NCBI GenBank assembly: GCA_964034945.1
Contig: OZ035962.1
Location: 21,857,530-21,921,529 of the forward strand
Length of the DNA: 64,000 nt
Reading direction: 5' to 3'
Source: Chrysopilus asiliformis
Taxonomy: Eukaryota > Arthropoda > Insecta > Diptera > Rhagionidae
Position numbers and translations under genes: made by a program
Notes under the pieces: model-generated
Told to the model about the DNA's origin: nothing
The model's input: only the letters and a program-made list of their open reading frames with translations
Database searches by the model: none
Shown here: positions 46,407 through 60,783 of the stretch, piece after piece
Layout: each line of letters begins with the position of its first letter
Numbering within the stretch: the first letter of the stretch is position 1

Positions 46407-46554
46407 TGTCCATAAAATACGTAATACATTTAGGGGCCTTGTATGAGTCTGCAGCAGTGAGGCAGCCCATACAAAAAATCAACAAAAGCGTGTTCGAAAA
46501 ATGCGAAAATTAGAGTGATGTATGCCGAAATTAGAGTGACGTATTTTATGGACA
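46407..46554. mobile_element. Short MITE, 148 bp
   Basis: Perfect 16-bp inverted ends, 'tgtccataaaatacgt' (46407-46422) and 'acgtattttatggaca' (46539-46554). Related to 25451-25568. A single end of the same kind occurs near 60518 ('actgtccataaaa'). No coding sequence. Confidence 0.75.
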
Positions 46555-49535
46555 GTCGCTTATCACATAGTTGTTCAAAATTACACAATGCATATTTTTC
46601 ATACCAATTGAACGATTAAAAAATGAAATTAAAAAAAATTGTTTTAAAATGAAAAAAAGGTAGAACAAATATTTCTTTTAAATTTTCAGCACAAGTCCAT
46701 ATTATGGTTCTTCACCCTAATACATATAAGCTAAGCTCCAGTGACGGAAATCGTAGTTTTACATAACGAATGGATAGGATTAAAGGGTAAATAGATCCAA
46801 CTACCCTTTATTCTAAATCAAGAGGATGTGGAATACAATTAAATATAGGAGCATACAAAGTCGGCCCTTTGGCCATTAAATAAAAAATTAGCTGCTGGTT
46901 CCGCATGAAAGTTTCATGCCATTCACTGATATTACAGAAGAACAAAAACCATATAGGAAAACCAATATTTGGATCCCGTTTACTATAGTAGAATCCACTT
47001 TGGAGAAAATCAACTCCAGTGGGAATGAAATAATGTTAAACAAGAAGACACTCGTGTTGATGTTCGTACAAAATGAAAATTAGATCGATCCCAGGGCTTT
47101 AATTGCGTGTTGTGTAACAAAATGGAATCACATCACACATTTATCTATTCGCAGCCCCCGTTGCCAGCACACATTTGTAATCTTTCCGACAGATTCCTTC
47201 TTCTTTGAGGATGACTCCACATATGAATTCACCACCACTCGGCTGTAGCTAAGAAAATTCCCTTTATTCTTATGGGAAACTATCAGTTAACTATACTAAC
47301 TACCGTCGACTACTATTGGCTGCCAGGAAATTAGTTTTCAACTCGTTTATCGCACAAATAGACAAACAGATAAATGGAAATTGTATCCGAATCAAGGACG
47401 AGACGAACCGAAGGGGTTTGATGATGCAGAAGGGGAGAATCGCTTGATAAAAAGGGGTTGTTGTTGGCCCCTTTGGGAGACTGGGAGTAGCGATAAAAGG
47501 TTATTTCGAAATGACATTCAATATTCAATTTCGGATATGTTGGATCATTTGTTATAATGTTTAATTCTGGAAATCGGGCAATGAGCAATCATTTCCCAAA
47601 CGCTCTTATCATTATCATTAGTTTATTTATTTATTTAATTCGAACTAGATTAGTGTCATGTAAAGTTTATCGTATAATTTTTCTGTTTCTAATGGTTTAC
47701 GATAGAAACTATGAAAGTGTTCAGGGTGGGTATATATGTATGTATATACTGTTAGTTAATTGCAATTTTTGACGTTAGATTCTATTTTGAAAATAGTTTT
47801 TTAAACGCATCGTTTTCTGAGAAAAAACTTTTGCAAAAATTACGAAGATGAATTTCGTGCTTCTTTAAAAAAAAACAGGTAATGTTCAACCTAACAATGT
47901 AACAAAAAAATTACAACTTTTCTTAATGCTTTTATTGATAAATTTTAATTGAAATTTATTTTTAAAACACCCTGTCAAAAAAGGTCTATTCTCAATACTT
48001 ATCAACCTAATTAATTGCTAAATTAGTGTAATTTGAGTTTTTACAACAAAACAAAAAAAAACGAAATTACAAGAAGACACCGCAGAACAATTACCCTTGG
48101 TCTCATTGAAAAATCAATTTCCATCCCCAAAAATAGCTACAAAGGAGATTAGGTGGAAGAAAAATCACTTGTTGAAAATAAATGAATCCCAATAAATTGA
48201 TGAACTTTTTGTGCTTCCATTTTGGCCTAAAAAAACGTATAAATAAATCAGAAATGTATGAATAAATAAATAACTAATTCTTCGGTGTAGACTTCCAAGT
48301 TTTGTCTTCTTAATTAAAAAACTTTCCGGAAGATGATTATAAGTACACAAAAAAAAACAATGAAAGCCGTTTATTGATTATCCAGAAGCTCAGGCATAAA
48401 CATTAATATCGCACCTCATTCAGTTTGTTGGATGGGATGTCCTGTGAAATCTATTTTCGGTCCTGTAGGTAATACCAAAAACACGGTATAAAAAATATGA
48501 ATTAAAATCAGATTCAAGTTACCCGAGAGGACAAAAAAAAAACGTCCCTTTTGGGCATTTTCAAAAGTGGTTAAATGGAACGACAGCAAGACGAAAACCA
48601 GATCCTTTTAGATTCATTTAATTAAAATTATATCTCGTTGCCATCGTTTTTGTTTTTCTATTTAGATTTTTTTTTTAAAGAAAGGAGAAGGAAGTGAAGT
48701 CCTCTTTCTTTGTTAGAATCGGAGCCGATTTAAAAGATATAAAATAAAATTCAAAAAAGGACTCTTCCATCATCCTCGGTTTGTCCATTATCGATGCAAA
48801 AAAAAACATTCAGGTGAAGGATGCCAATGAAGATGAGTCTGGAAGTCAACTAAGCCGATGGAGGGGGCATTTTTTCCGGGAGAGCCTCAAGGATGAATGT
48901 TAAAGGAATATCTTTGGTCCACAGAATTTAAAAAGGTACAAGTGGGGCTAATATAGCGATTTAAGTATTCTTGGGATGGATTTTTTTTCGTCTTATTTTC
49001 TCTGTGATTATATTTTGGAGTAAATATTTTGATTTCGAGGGTCAATCTAATTTCCGAAAATGACAAGTGATTAGGGCGGGTCAAAGAATCCCGAAATTCT
49101 GTTACAGAATTGTCCTGGCGGTGGCTTTTCCCACCACAACTGGATTCCCGGTTTTGTTTGAACGCTCCTTTTTTGTGACAATTTATACACTTTGCCAAAT
49201 TTTTCTCAATTTTTTGGTTAATTTAAGCACAGAAAAATTGTATACGAAACCAGAAAAGGTTCTCAAAATATTCGAATTTTCTTTTTTTTTTTTGCCGATT
49301 TAGCATAAAAATGTTTTTGGTTTTCTTCTGAGCCATCGTTGGTTGTTAAAACATGAAAGAAAAGCAGAAATTTTTCTATGCTTGGAAAAGTTTGCGCTTT
49401 TATTTTAATTTCATGGCTATTAACATTTTTTTTCAGGACTAGGCATGGAAATGATAGAAGCCAAGGCGAAGAAAATGAAATCATCAATTTTTTAAAGTAA
49501 TTTAAATTCATAATTGTTGAAATAAAGGACATTGG

Positions 49536-49556
49536 AAGGGGGTGGGGGGGGGGGGG
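49536..49556. repeat. Poly-G tract
   Basis: A G run of about 18 bases broken once by T, in AT-rich sequence. Possible assembly-sensitive or G-quadruplex-forming spot. Confidence 0.8.
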
Positions 49557-50186
49557 CGTGAATTAATATCCAATGTTTACGAAACTTTTATGATTGAATT
49601 TTGTGTTTTATGTTTTGCAGTCGAAATTTGAAATGGCGAATTGATTGATAAGCTCTAAAAGTTTGCTTTTATTTATGCATGGTAAGCTTAGCAGAAAATG
49701 ATAAACTGAAAACGGAATACACGACACGGTTTAGAAGTTTTCAAATGGATGTTAGAGCTAAAATAGAAGAGTTTTATGCTGAAATGTTCATCAGGGAATT
49801 TCAAATGTTTAAGGATTTTAGTGATTTATGAATTTATAATGGGACAGAAAATGCTTGGAAGAAGAATAAGTTTTTATACAATTTAAAATTGTTTCAGTTT
49901 TCCTATTTTGCAAAGGTGTATTCTGAATGCAATTTAAAACGATATTTAAATTTAAATTGGATGAGATATTAGCAAAACGAAATAAAAGTTTATGGTGTGA
50001 AACAAAGAATAAAAAAAAATTGAATTTTTACTATCTAAAGAGATACAAAATTTAATTTCAAATTTCATTTTGTTCAGTTCTTACAATCAAAATAGCAAAG
50101 AACTGAATTTATGTGTTCTATAAAGAATAGTTTTTCCATTACTTAAGTTTGATTTCGACTACAGGGAAAAAAAGTTAATTTCTTTT

Positions 50187-50657
50187 ACAAAAGCTATAAT
50201 TGCCAATCTGGCAATCATTGGAGACCCATATGGTGATATTCGTATCAAAATTCGAACAGTTATACCAAAATTCCACTTTGAAGTCAAACTTTCCAATAAG
50301 ATTTTTTAAAATTTATTCCAATCGGATTTTGATGTATGGGAGTTTTATGTAGAATCATATCCTAAATAACTTTTGTTCTTGGACTTTTTTGATAACATGT
50401 ACCGTTTTTGAGATATTCACAAAAAACATTTTCGTTCGTATGGGGGGTACCCCCCTAATTGTCCATTTTTGCCCATGAACGAACTTAGCCTCGCATTTTA
50501 CGAAAAACGGATCTGTGCAAAATTTCAAGTCTCTAGCTCAATCCGTGCGCCCGCAATCCGCGTGTAATTCATTTTTTTGTGCGATGACGGGATCTTGGCG
50601 TTACAAACGGTAAGGCAAAGTTAATATACCCTTTGGTTTCACCATACGGGTATAAAA
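50187..50657 (+). repeat. Dispersed repeat family A, copy 4, microsatellite deleted
   Basis: Same left ('acaaaagctataattgcc') and right ('accatacgggtataaa') ends as other copies, but jumps from 'cccgcaatccgcg' directly to 'tgtaattcat', so the whole GACA tract and its flank are missing. Confidence 0.87.
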
Positions 50658-50754
50658 ATAATCAAAAGCGAATATTTTGATAATAAATTTAACTACTTAG
50701 TAGTAAAATTTACTATTTTGTGGTTAAATTGACTGCGGCATATCATATAGCTAG

Positions 50755-51397
50755 TGTATAAGGTTTAGTATACCGTTTGTAACGCATCGAACCAATCGTC
50801 GGACACAAAAACGAACTACACCGGGGTTTTTGGGATGACAAAATATTATCGTATACGTTTTTCTGTCTGTCTATTTGTCGGTCCATGAACAGCATAAATT
50901 TCGAAAGGATTGAGCTAGAAACTTGAAATTTTGTATAGTTACGTTTCTCGTAACTGGCTCGACTAAGTTCTTGCACGGGCAAAATTGGACCATTCCTTCC
51001 CCCCTCCCCCATACAAACGAAACAGTTTTTTACAATTTTCTCGAAAACGGTATGTCGTATTAAAAAGTTTATAGAGATAAAATGTGCTTTGAATATGGCT
51101 TTACATAACTTATCTATACATCATAATCCAGTTGGACCGTTCCTTCCCCTTCCCTTATACAAATTGAATGCGTTTTTTCTATTTTCTCGAGAATGGTTCA
51201 TAGTATCAAACAATTTATAAGGACGACATGTATTTAAAATATGATTTCACATAGCCGTTCCATACATAAAAATCCAATCGGACCAATCCTTTCCCGCTCT
51301 GCCATACAAATGGATTTTTTTGAATAAACATTTTGTCTGTCATCATGTAGAGTATTTCACCATTGCCCTCTGGCAATTGTAGCTTTTCTTATGTTTG
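50755..51397 (-). repeat. Dispersed repeat family B, copy 2
   Basis: Longest B copy, inverted relative to the neighbouring A copy 4. Its far end 'ctggcaattgtagcttttct' is the inverse of the A-family left end, tying the A and B families together. It contains the CTGTCTGTCT microsatellite (about 50862) and three diverged internal blocks each with 'ccaatcggacc'/'ccttcccc'-type phrases. Confidence 0.75.
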
Positions 51398-52654
51398 TTA
51401 TTTATATTAACTATTTTAGTAATAGTCCTGATTCCGCATTATAAAATAGTTAGATTTACTATTTTTTCTCTGTGTGTAAGTCGTGATGTTCTGGAGTTCT
51501 TTCTATTACTACAGTAAAAAATTATTAGTTTTCCTCTATCAATTAAGGGTTTTATGATAAATATATGATTATGATCAATCAATCGATAAGTTTTTTAATA
51601 AAATAAGTAAAAAATTAGTCTTTTCTGATATTGATTAATTTCCTTAGAACGCAAATTCTATAAAACCAGACAAAGAAGACAAAAACATCTCTTATGTTTG
51701 AAATTCTGACCATGAACTAAAAGAGTAAATCATTGACATATTTGATAGAATTAAATGAAAAAAAAAAACTACTGACAACAATGCACATCAACAAATGTTT
51801 TGAAAATACTGTTTTTCAAAAAAAAGGCCACTAAAAATCCGAAATAATGAAGTTGAGAATTTTATTTGCTAATAAAGTGGCATAAAATTTTATTAAATGG
51901 ATCAACGGAGAGTACAAAACGTGGAAATCGAAGAAAATTCTGTCATGGTCCACTGACAAAAGCAAATGAAATGAAATCAATTAACAAGAGATAGAAATCG
52001 TTAATTCTGATCACACAATTATCAATCTGAATGAGTAAATTACATTAATAAATCATCATTTTACCATGTCTTTGCTTGAGTTCGCCACATTTGGCTGAGT
52101 TGGAAACGGACTGGCCATCATTAAAAGTTTATGGCGTTATTATAGTTTAAATATGCAAACTATGAAATTATATGATCTGAAAGAGGAGTGAAGATGAAAG
52201 AAATTTACAGACTGGACAACAATTGGCGGCGTTGTCAGCTGAATTACTAAGAACTTTGCCCATTTGGTCGGGCTATTCTGGATGCATGCGATCATTCGAA
52301 TCTGATGTCAGCGCTTAAGATTGTTGAGCGGGATTGATCTTAGGAAAATTCTTAAAAACCGTTTTTAGCATTCTAGTCGTTTTTTAATGGTCTATCAAGT
52401 TTTATAAAGGAATTTAAACTGTGATGAGACTTTGAAATATAGAAAAAACCATTAAAATTGTTTGTATGTTCCTCTATATCGAGAAAACGCATAGATCGAT
52501 TGGATTGAAATTTTGCCATGAATAAGTCAACTTTAATCTATTGTCTCTTGAATCACTTTTGATCCGGGTTTTTCTAGTTAGTTTGTTTTTCTCCTGTCTG
52601 GTCATTTGCATCGCTTTGAAAGACTATAGGTCATAGATATACTAGATCGCTCGA

Positions 52655-52707
52655 TTTGCTGTCTCAAATGGTCCCATTCGATTTGCTGTCTCAAATGGTC
52701 CCATTTC
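52655..52707. repeat. 26-bp direct tandem duplication
   Basis: The phrase 'gatttgctgtctcaaatggt' plus 'cccatt' occurs twice head to tail. A further pair, 'acagttcagtgaat', occurs at about 52711 and 52882. Confidence 0.7.
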
Positions 52708-54559
52708 AATACAGTTCAGTGAATCAAAACGAGTCAAGTAAGAGCAAGATAACCGTATGAAAATTAATATAGTCCTCTCGTTTAAACCGTGAGCTGTCAA
52801 AGGAAAATAGACTTTCGGAATGGTGTTGGCGCCTAAAGTTCGTTTTTGACGCCTAAAGTTAGTCTAAAACTTGTGAAATTATACAGTTCAGTGAATGCGT
52901 TCAAGTACGATAAAGAGGGAAATACTTTTGGGACCATTTTTCAGCAGAGCTTTGTATGGTGACAGTTGTTCTATGTTATATAGTTCTGTGCTATAGGTAG
53001 ATTTGAAGTTCTTCTAAAATTTCAAAAAAAATGAAAATGGCTACAATCGCAATCACCATTCGAGCAAGTGTAATAATGAAGCGTGAAGTTACATATCTAC
53101 AAATAACTCCCACCATAAATATATTATTAAAATCAAACAAATATGACAAGTAATTAATAAAATTTATGCATACTTTTATCGATTAGGGGTCCAAATGTGT
53201 ACGGCGAGCTCATCACGATACCAGTGAAGATTCTTCTACAAAACAGCAACAAAACAAGAGGAAAAGGTAACCATCAGCAGTGACCATCAGCACAACACCG
53301 CGGGGATCTTTAATATGCGTTGAATTCAAAGCAGCAAAAGATTGGACATTTTATGGTTTTAGGTGCAGTGGTTAATTAGCGCCAGAATTCCAAAAGAGTT
53401 TCATTTCGAGTTCTGGAATTCGTTGTTTCAAGATGGTTAGGAAATGGGGTTCGCTGGGAAATGGGGGAGACCAGGAGCGGTGAATATTGCAGTGGATTCC
53501 AGTTTATTTCCTCTTAAATTAATTAATTATTTTTATATTTACGACAATCTTCGCCTCGTTAATGGTGGAAGTGTTGAAGTTTAAGAACTTGAATCTTATT
53601 TCGATCATCTGCCGCATTGTTTCTACTATCCCTTTGAAGAGTCAACAGATTTTAAATGGGACAAAAGGAGAGAAAATCCACCATTTATTTCAGCTCGTTG
53701 GTTGGTGCGGATTGATTTTTAGTTTAGGTGAATATTTCGCAAATGAGATTTGAAGGAAAGATACGCGAAGCACCAGCGACCAATGTCATCATCATAATCA
53801 GATTCAGAGGAGATTGGAATGAATGTGTTTTTTGATATTATTTCCATTCCATTGAATTCATGCCTTGAAATAAATTGAAATAATGTTCGGGTAAAAATCT
53901 TTTCATGCTAACAGAGAAGAAGACAAGTATCGCCGCTTTGGTATTTTGAGCGTATATTTTCCTAATTTACAGATTCCCATCGGATGTTATCCAAAAAATT
54001 TCATCTTCTCGATCCATGACTGATACAAGTGTTATCGTTTATTTATCTTATGTATAGACATTTATTCAGGAATGTTCAAGTATTTCAAGCCAATTTGTTT
54101 CATAATTGCAAAATATAAAATAATTCAGGTACACGTCTACATCAGTGATTCCCAACCTTCTTTTTTCCTCACGATATACTTTTTCGAAATTTATGGCCCT
54201 ATTCACAAAATTCAAGTTATTTTTAATGTAAATTTTGACATTTAAATTTTATTCACAAAATTTTCCAATTGAATTCAGTTTGGATTTCAAATAATTTATT
54301 TCAAACTTTATTCCACAGTTTAAAAAATAAAACCAGTAAATTAAAGGTCGGTTTATGGAAATATTTGATATCAAATCCTAATATTATCCATAAATTGCAT
54401 ATTTTTCCCAGTTTTTGAATCACAGTAGTTAATTTAAGTTTACGTTTTCATTTTAATTTACAGAGAATTTGACAACTGAAGATACAGAATGTCAAAAATA
54501 CAGTTTTTGGATACAAAAATGGGCTGTGAATTTAAAGTTTCGGGTACAAAACGACTTAC

Positions 54560-54862
54560 AGTTTGTGAACAAGTCCCCATTTTTCGATTTTTTCTTGAAT
54601 TTCTCTTCAAATTCTATTCAGAATTTGTTCCTCGAATTTTATTCAGAATTTGTTCCGCGAATTTTATTCATCTATTGCAGGATAAAATCACTTAGCAAAA
54701 GTTGAAAAAATTTGAATTTATTGTGGCGGTTTTATAGTTTGGTCGTCTTTCTGGAATAAATTTCTGAATTTTGTTTCGTAGTGTAAACAGTTGTACAACA
54801 TGAATTTAGTGTCGAAGAATAAAATTCGAGAAATAAAGGGTCAGGTGTAAACGGCGCCTAAG
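54560..54862 (+). repeat. Dispersed repeat family D, copy 2
   Basis: Matches 38600-38840 in phrase order ('ggcggtttt', 'tagtgtaaacagttgt', 'caacatgaatttagtgtc', 'gaataaaattcg'). It also contains a small internal repeat of 'gaattttattcagaatttgt'. Confidence 0.7.
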
Positions 54863-55660
54863 GCCATTATAATTATAACTCGATGGGCCACCTCCTTCTG
54901 TGCAAGACTAAAAGGTTATGATTGATTTTTCAAATTGTTTTGGACGAAACTTTCTATAAAAATGCGATACAAGCGAATTTTTTTTAGAAATAATATGTAA
55001 AGGTAATCTAAAACTGAAAAGAAATGCGCCGCAGGGAAAACTTTCATCATGAAATCAACGAAACTACATTATTTTCTAAAAAGATACGGTAGTTTACTAT
55101 TTTCACAAAAAGTTGATTTCATAAAAAGTTTTAACTATATTTTCATACACTTTTCCCAGCGTACATCACGATCTTCTTAAAAACTCACAGATTTGGACCT
55201 CGTGCTCTACACATATTTGTAAAATGGTGGTTAAATTTTGTTATGGATTATTATTTATTATGATCCCTCGTTTTTAATGGTTAAATGGACCAAATTTTTA
55301 GGAAAAATCGGAGCCTGATTAATTGTGCCAACAACAAAATCGAAAGGTTTGCTGCGTAGTTCTTTTTCTAGAAGTCACATTTCTTTCCACCAAAGGAATC
55401 CATATTATTGATAATGCTAGAAAACCAAACTTCCCAAAGAAAAAAGAAATTCTTGGAAAAAAAAACTTTGTAAATTATTCAGACAACGACATCACCGTTG
55501 AAATAATTCCACTGTGGGAGCTTTCAAACTGGGAAACTTGTAAACTGAATATTTAAGTGGCAACCGTAAAAAAAATTCAAAGAAATAAAAAAAAAAAATG
55601 AAATAAAATTTTTAACAAATATGTGTGAATGCACCTCTGGGATATTTGTTTACTTTGCTG

Positions 55661-55858
55661 TTATTGTGTAGTGCCACTATGATGAAATTGACGCTCCACG
55701 CTGCCGCCAACATAAATGTCTTTGGCAAACAGAAAAACTCCGGCCCCCACCCAGTTTTCTGCCCTTGCGAGAAATTCTTCCCTCATATCTGGATACAATT
55801 TGGGTGGCGTGTCAATTCCATGTTTAGTTACGAAATCACAGCATAGATAGTTATGCAT
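55661..55858 (-). other. Orphan open frame, 65 codons
   Basis: Minus strand. The frame includes 'VTKHGIDTPPKLYPDMREEF' and 'WVGAGVFLFAKDIYVGGSVE', less AT-rich than its surroundings and with a protein-like composition. I do not recognise a family. It could be an exon or a gene fragment; no clear splice sites were established. Confidence 0.3.
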
Positions 55859-56102
55859 AGAAGAACCAACCTTGAAACCCGGATAGCCGGTGGTCAGGTA
55901 TTCTAGTCAACATGCACAACACGGCTGGACTTGGCATTCAGGATGATTGTTTACACTGAATCATTGAAGTCGTACATATTCATCCCGTTTCAAATCCAGA
56001 CGATCATTTAGGGATGCTGAAATCTGTTAAACTGTATAGGCATACTGTAGGTACAAGAGGACACTGCTCTCTCTAACGATGATGGTTAAGTGCAATCCAG
56101 TG

Positions 56103-56297
56103 CTAGGTGCCAGTTTCAGTGTCAATGGCAGTATGGTCAAACATTCTACATTGTCCATCGTCTATGGTTGATTCGGGTAAATATTTGAAGTTAGCTTGTG
56201 GCCCATTTGAATGCATAGCATGGAGGGAGCATATAGTAACAGTGAATAGCAAGGAATGACAGAGTGAAAATACCTGACGAGAAGTACTTGTTGACAT
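56103..56297 (-). other. Orphan open frame, 64 codons, signal-peptide-like start
   Basis: Minus strand. Starts MSTSTSRQVF with a hydrophobic stretch (SLLFTVTICSLHAM) and continues 'TIDDGQCRMFDHTAIDTETG' before a stop. Lies 245 bp upstream of the other orphan frame on the same strand. No family recognised; may be a decayed gene fragment. Confidence 0.25.
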
Positions 56298-59000
56298 AAC
56301 TTTACAAAAAGTACTAAAAACACATTACTTTGTAGAGTTCTATAGGTTGTGCTACATTGGATTCAGTAGGAATACTTTAATGTCCAGTAGAATTTCGCCT
56401 AAAGTATTTTACAGGAGCCTAATTACATGTCCTGGGGGAATGTCTGTGAATATATAGAATCCCCAAATCAGCGCCCGTGTGTTTATCATCAAAATTACTT
56501 TAATTGCCCAAACCGGTTAAACCGAACAATTTTAATGACCGATTTACACTTTCAATTTGTAGCAAATTGGCAATAATAAATTGGGCCAGTTGAGTTAAAG
56601 TAACTGCGAAAAAGTTCTTAATTTTACGGTTGTCGAAAAGAGATTTAACCAAAATTTGAATATTTAGTTATGGTAACCATAGATATATTTTTTCAATGCG
56701 GGACAAGAAAAGAGGGGACTGAGGGTGAAAGGGATCAACGAATATACGAAAATTTGAAAATGTCTCGTTAATTTTAACACTCTTCAGATTCTTAAAAAAT
56801 GGAACAAAATATGTGCCTTTAGATAGTATTGTTTCGAATAAATTTTGTTCTTCATAACATGCTCCATGAATTTAAAGAAATTTTTCCTCATTTTTAATGT
56901 CGCACAGTTCCATTTGTTCTTCGATGTTTGACAACAGCATAAAAAAGAAATAGTTAAATCTTTAAAAGTTCATTCGTTTGAAGATTGTCATCAGCCGTCA
57001 TATCAGCATTAGCGCCGGCATCGGATTCAGTTTCACAGTTCGCGCTTTTTGAAAATATGAAAGAGATTTCAATCTTCTAGACTCGCTACTTCAGTTAGTA
57101 AAGTATAAGAACAATTCATGGTATAACTACCTATATTTCTAGCATCTGTAAAAGATGGAATATGGCAAGGTTCACTTTGTCATTTTGCCACTTTGACAGG
57201 TGACACCAATACCTACCTGGCGACGAGAGCTTCCATTAATTCAGCAAAGTGTTAAAAGTGACAATAGCAAAAGAAAATTTTTGTTATGTTGATCTTCTGA
57301 ACTTACACGACACGTCCATATTTGAATAGTATCTACACTAAAAAAAAGGGAAGCTTATAGAAAGGTGAATACATGAGCTTTTGTTTTTAGAAGGATTTCG
57401 TAAAAAGCAATATATTTTCACACATAGAATACGAAAAACATTAAAAATATGAAAACATCTCGAGGGCAGGTAAAATGCCACCGGCTCTGATGAAACTCTG
57501 ACGTAGTTTGAAGAATTTTTCGGAGTCTTACTTTTCCTACCTTTCCTTGCTTTTTTTTCGGCGTCATCTGGTTTGTATAAAATTAAGAATTCATGCAGAC
57601 TTTTTCTGCCGAGATTTTATTATATTGTTTCATGATGAAAAAAATGGAAATCCGGTTTATTCACATGGAAAAGCTGAAATGGAACGGAATGTCACACGAT
57701 TCAGAAAATGAACGCAAGAACAGAATAGACAAGATGGCATATGTGATGCGGATATTTATAGCGTTCTATACACACCGGCTCTTAATTTGGGTTTTTTTTT
57801 CATAGAGTTTTAGGTAAAATGCTGCAAAATACGTCAGAAAATTCTGTTCAGAGGTCGGGGGGTCAATGAATTTCTTAAATTGTACCCAAAACGAGTCAAA
57901 GAAGAATGGGAAAAGATGAAGCAAGAAAGCGACCAGTTTAATGATTAATAATGTGACATTGCCCGAGTCAATAATGTTTTATTTATACTAAAACGCCAAA
58001 CACAATCAACAAACAGTCCAATGGATAAAAAAAAACAGTGAATTTATTGACCACTGGAAGAAATACGAGAATGATTGGAACAATTTATGATTTAAGGTCA
58101 AGTCTGGATACAAAGCTGTTCAATAAAATCGATTTAAAAACGCATTGGAAGAGGAGATTTATTTTCAAAACACCAGTTCAGACCTATTGGTGAATAAAAG
58201 ATTTCCTCGAAAAAATGATTATCGTCTCGTAAAATGAATTGTAACAAAGCATTACATATGTAAGTAATTTATTTGCATGAACTCAATCTTACTATAAAAT
58301 GGGAGCGTTGCATGAATTGGGCGACACATTCGTTTAATGGAATTAATTCTGGAGTGCCAGAGGGTTCTATTCTGGCGCCAGTGCTCTTTTCCGTTCTATT
58401 CAATTCAATTTCACTAATTTTATATTCAGCCCTATTTCGAATCTAGTTGTAAGTCATATTTTTCTATGGTAATATCCATGCATAATGTAAATTTTTCTGA
58501 TCCATTTTGTTGAAGCTTCTGGGAAAAATTCTTTCTTATAGCCATCGAAAGAATTTTTTTCTTTTAGAAAATGTAGTTTCAATTCATCGACCGGTGTGGA
58601 TTTATTGAGTTTCATGCCAGAGAGGCTTTTGACTGCAACTACACATGTTAAATGCATTTGGTATAAGCAATCAAAAATAAAATGGATTTTATAAGTGAAA
58701 AAGCTTTTCTTTTGCTATTGACGTTAAACTTCAAAGTCGTAGGGAAATATAAACAGAAATCGATGTAATATCACATAATCTCTGTTACATTTACATCAAG
58801 TCAAAGCAAGTGCAGGATATGTCTGAATATGTGGTTCAAAACGGGGGTTTTTTTTTATAAACATTTTCGATAGATAATGTTTATTTTGGGTCAATTCAGG
58901 ACGCGATGAGTAGGATGAGGAAGGATGGCTGAAATGGCACAGGACTGAAAGAATCAATTTTACAATAGAACATGACTTATATGAAAACGAAGGAATTAAG

Positions 59001-59198
59001 TCTGGAGAAAAAAACTTAATAAAAATGATGATTGCGTCGTAGGCGAAAAAAATAAAGGCCGCATGAACCTCAAAGATTTCAGTAAACTTTTACCGAAAAT
59101 CTGGAGAAAAAAACTTAATAAAAATGATGATTGCGTCGTAGGCGAAAAAAATAAAGGCCGCATGAACTTCAAAGATTTCAGTAAACTTTTACCGAAAA
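59001..59198. repeat. 99-bp tandem duplication
   Basis: Two head-to-tail copies (59001-59099 and 59100-59198) starting 'tctggagaaaaaaacttaat', differing at essentially one base (cctcaaag vs cttcaaag). Recent duplication, non-coding. Confidence 0.95.
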
Positions 59199-60699
59199 TA
59201 GAGTACATTTTTTGCATGTTTAGTAATCGTTTTTTCTAGCGTATGATAAATTATAGCCCTAAACTATAAAATCCGGAACATAAGTTTAGTTTATTGGACG
59301 TCGGAGAAAAATTTTTAAAAAGGTAACAAAAGATTTTTTTTTCGGAAATTTGGCGTCGTATGTCGAGTTTTTGTCATAGTATATCGAGGCCGGGAACAAA
59401 ACACTGAGCGTTGTATATCAAAACGTCTCATATTGGGGTGTTGTAAATCGAGGGTTTCCTGTATTCGAAATTCTCTCCATACCACAGAATACCATTTCTG
59501 GTCTATTCAAATATGAAAATCTATGAAAACTGATCTTCAGATGATGGTGAACGACCTGATATTGACAGACGGTAGCGAGTTGCGTAATTCGCTTCCGAAC
59601 TATCTTAGACACTCAGCACGTTTACCACAAGACCGCAAACCCCAACAGGAATCCAAACATACAGCAGAAAACCCGTAGTTCGATCTCTATATCCGCAACA
59701 TAAGGATCAGTTACATAACCATAGGGGAAATATCAATCGCGGTTAGAGAAATGGTATTTCAAGATATCGACATTCTCAATCGGTAGGCAGCGTCAGATGT
59801 GTTGTCGTCAGTGTGGTGTTAAACCATAGATTAAGAAATCGAATATGAAACTCATTAAAAGCGTTAAAAATAATAATAAGTTATACGAATTAATATCCGC
59901 TTCAAGTAGACGGAGTGTTGAAATAAATGTTGCAGGATGATTTGTAATCGAGATGTAATCAACTGTCGGTTGTCTATGATGGTAAATGTAAACAAAAACC
60001 CATTTAATGGACGTAACGTCGTTACATACGTATATCTCATTTAATTCATTAAAGTGCATAAAATGCGGGAAGCAGACACAAACATTTAGAGCTCATTATG
60101 TTCTGCTCATTATTCATTCTTAATTGTTTCATAAAATGGGCTTCAGCTAAAAAGAAAAGAATACGGGAAAGGAACTTCTAACAACATTGGGCAAATGTGG
60201 CGAGAAGGAAATGTGGAATTAAATTGCTGGAACGTGATTTAAATTTGGGATTCCAAAGGATCGCATTTGGATAATCTTAAATCGTGCACAACGTGTTTAA
60301 GCAAAAAGGATATATCAGCATGAAATATTATCAGGCATTTGAGATTTATAAAGATAACATTAATATTTTCATTTCCTTCAAAAAAATGATAAAAATCTTA
60401 CCAGTTTTTTTTAGAGAACACCGACTTTTATTCATAAAATTGAATTATGTTCTAAGGTATTAATGTTTTTATATTAGCTGGGAACAGAAGAAAGGTATTT
60501 AAATTATCTAATGACTGTCCATAAAAAAGTAACGCTAATTCGGCGTAACGATTTTTCAAGGTTTTTTTTTGTATGAGATTTAGTACTGTCGTCACATTGC
60601 CGCAGACCCATCTTTTAATAATTTTTTTAAAAATCTACAAAAATCTCAAACAACCATCAACCAAAAACCCAAGTGGACATTTGCAATGAATTTTTTCGG

Positions 60700-60783
60700 A
60701 GCTGTATGAATAGCTGTATGAATAGCTGTATGAATAGCTGTATGAATAGCTGTATGAATAGCTGTATGAATAGCTGTATGAAT
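60700..60783. repeat. 12-bp tandem repeat, seven copies
   Basis: The unit 'agctgtatgaat' is repeated seven times without mismatch (84 bp). Confidence 0.95.
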
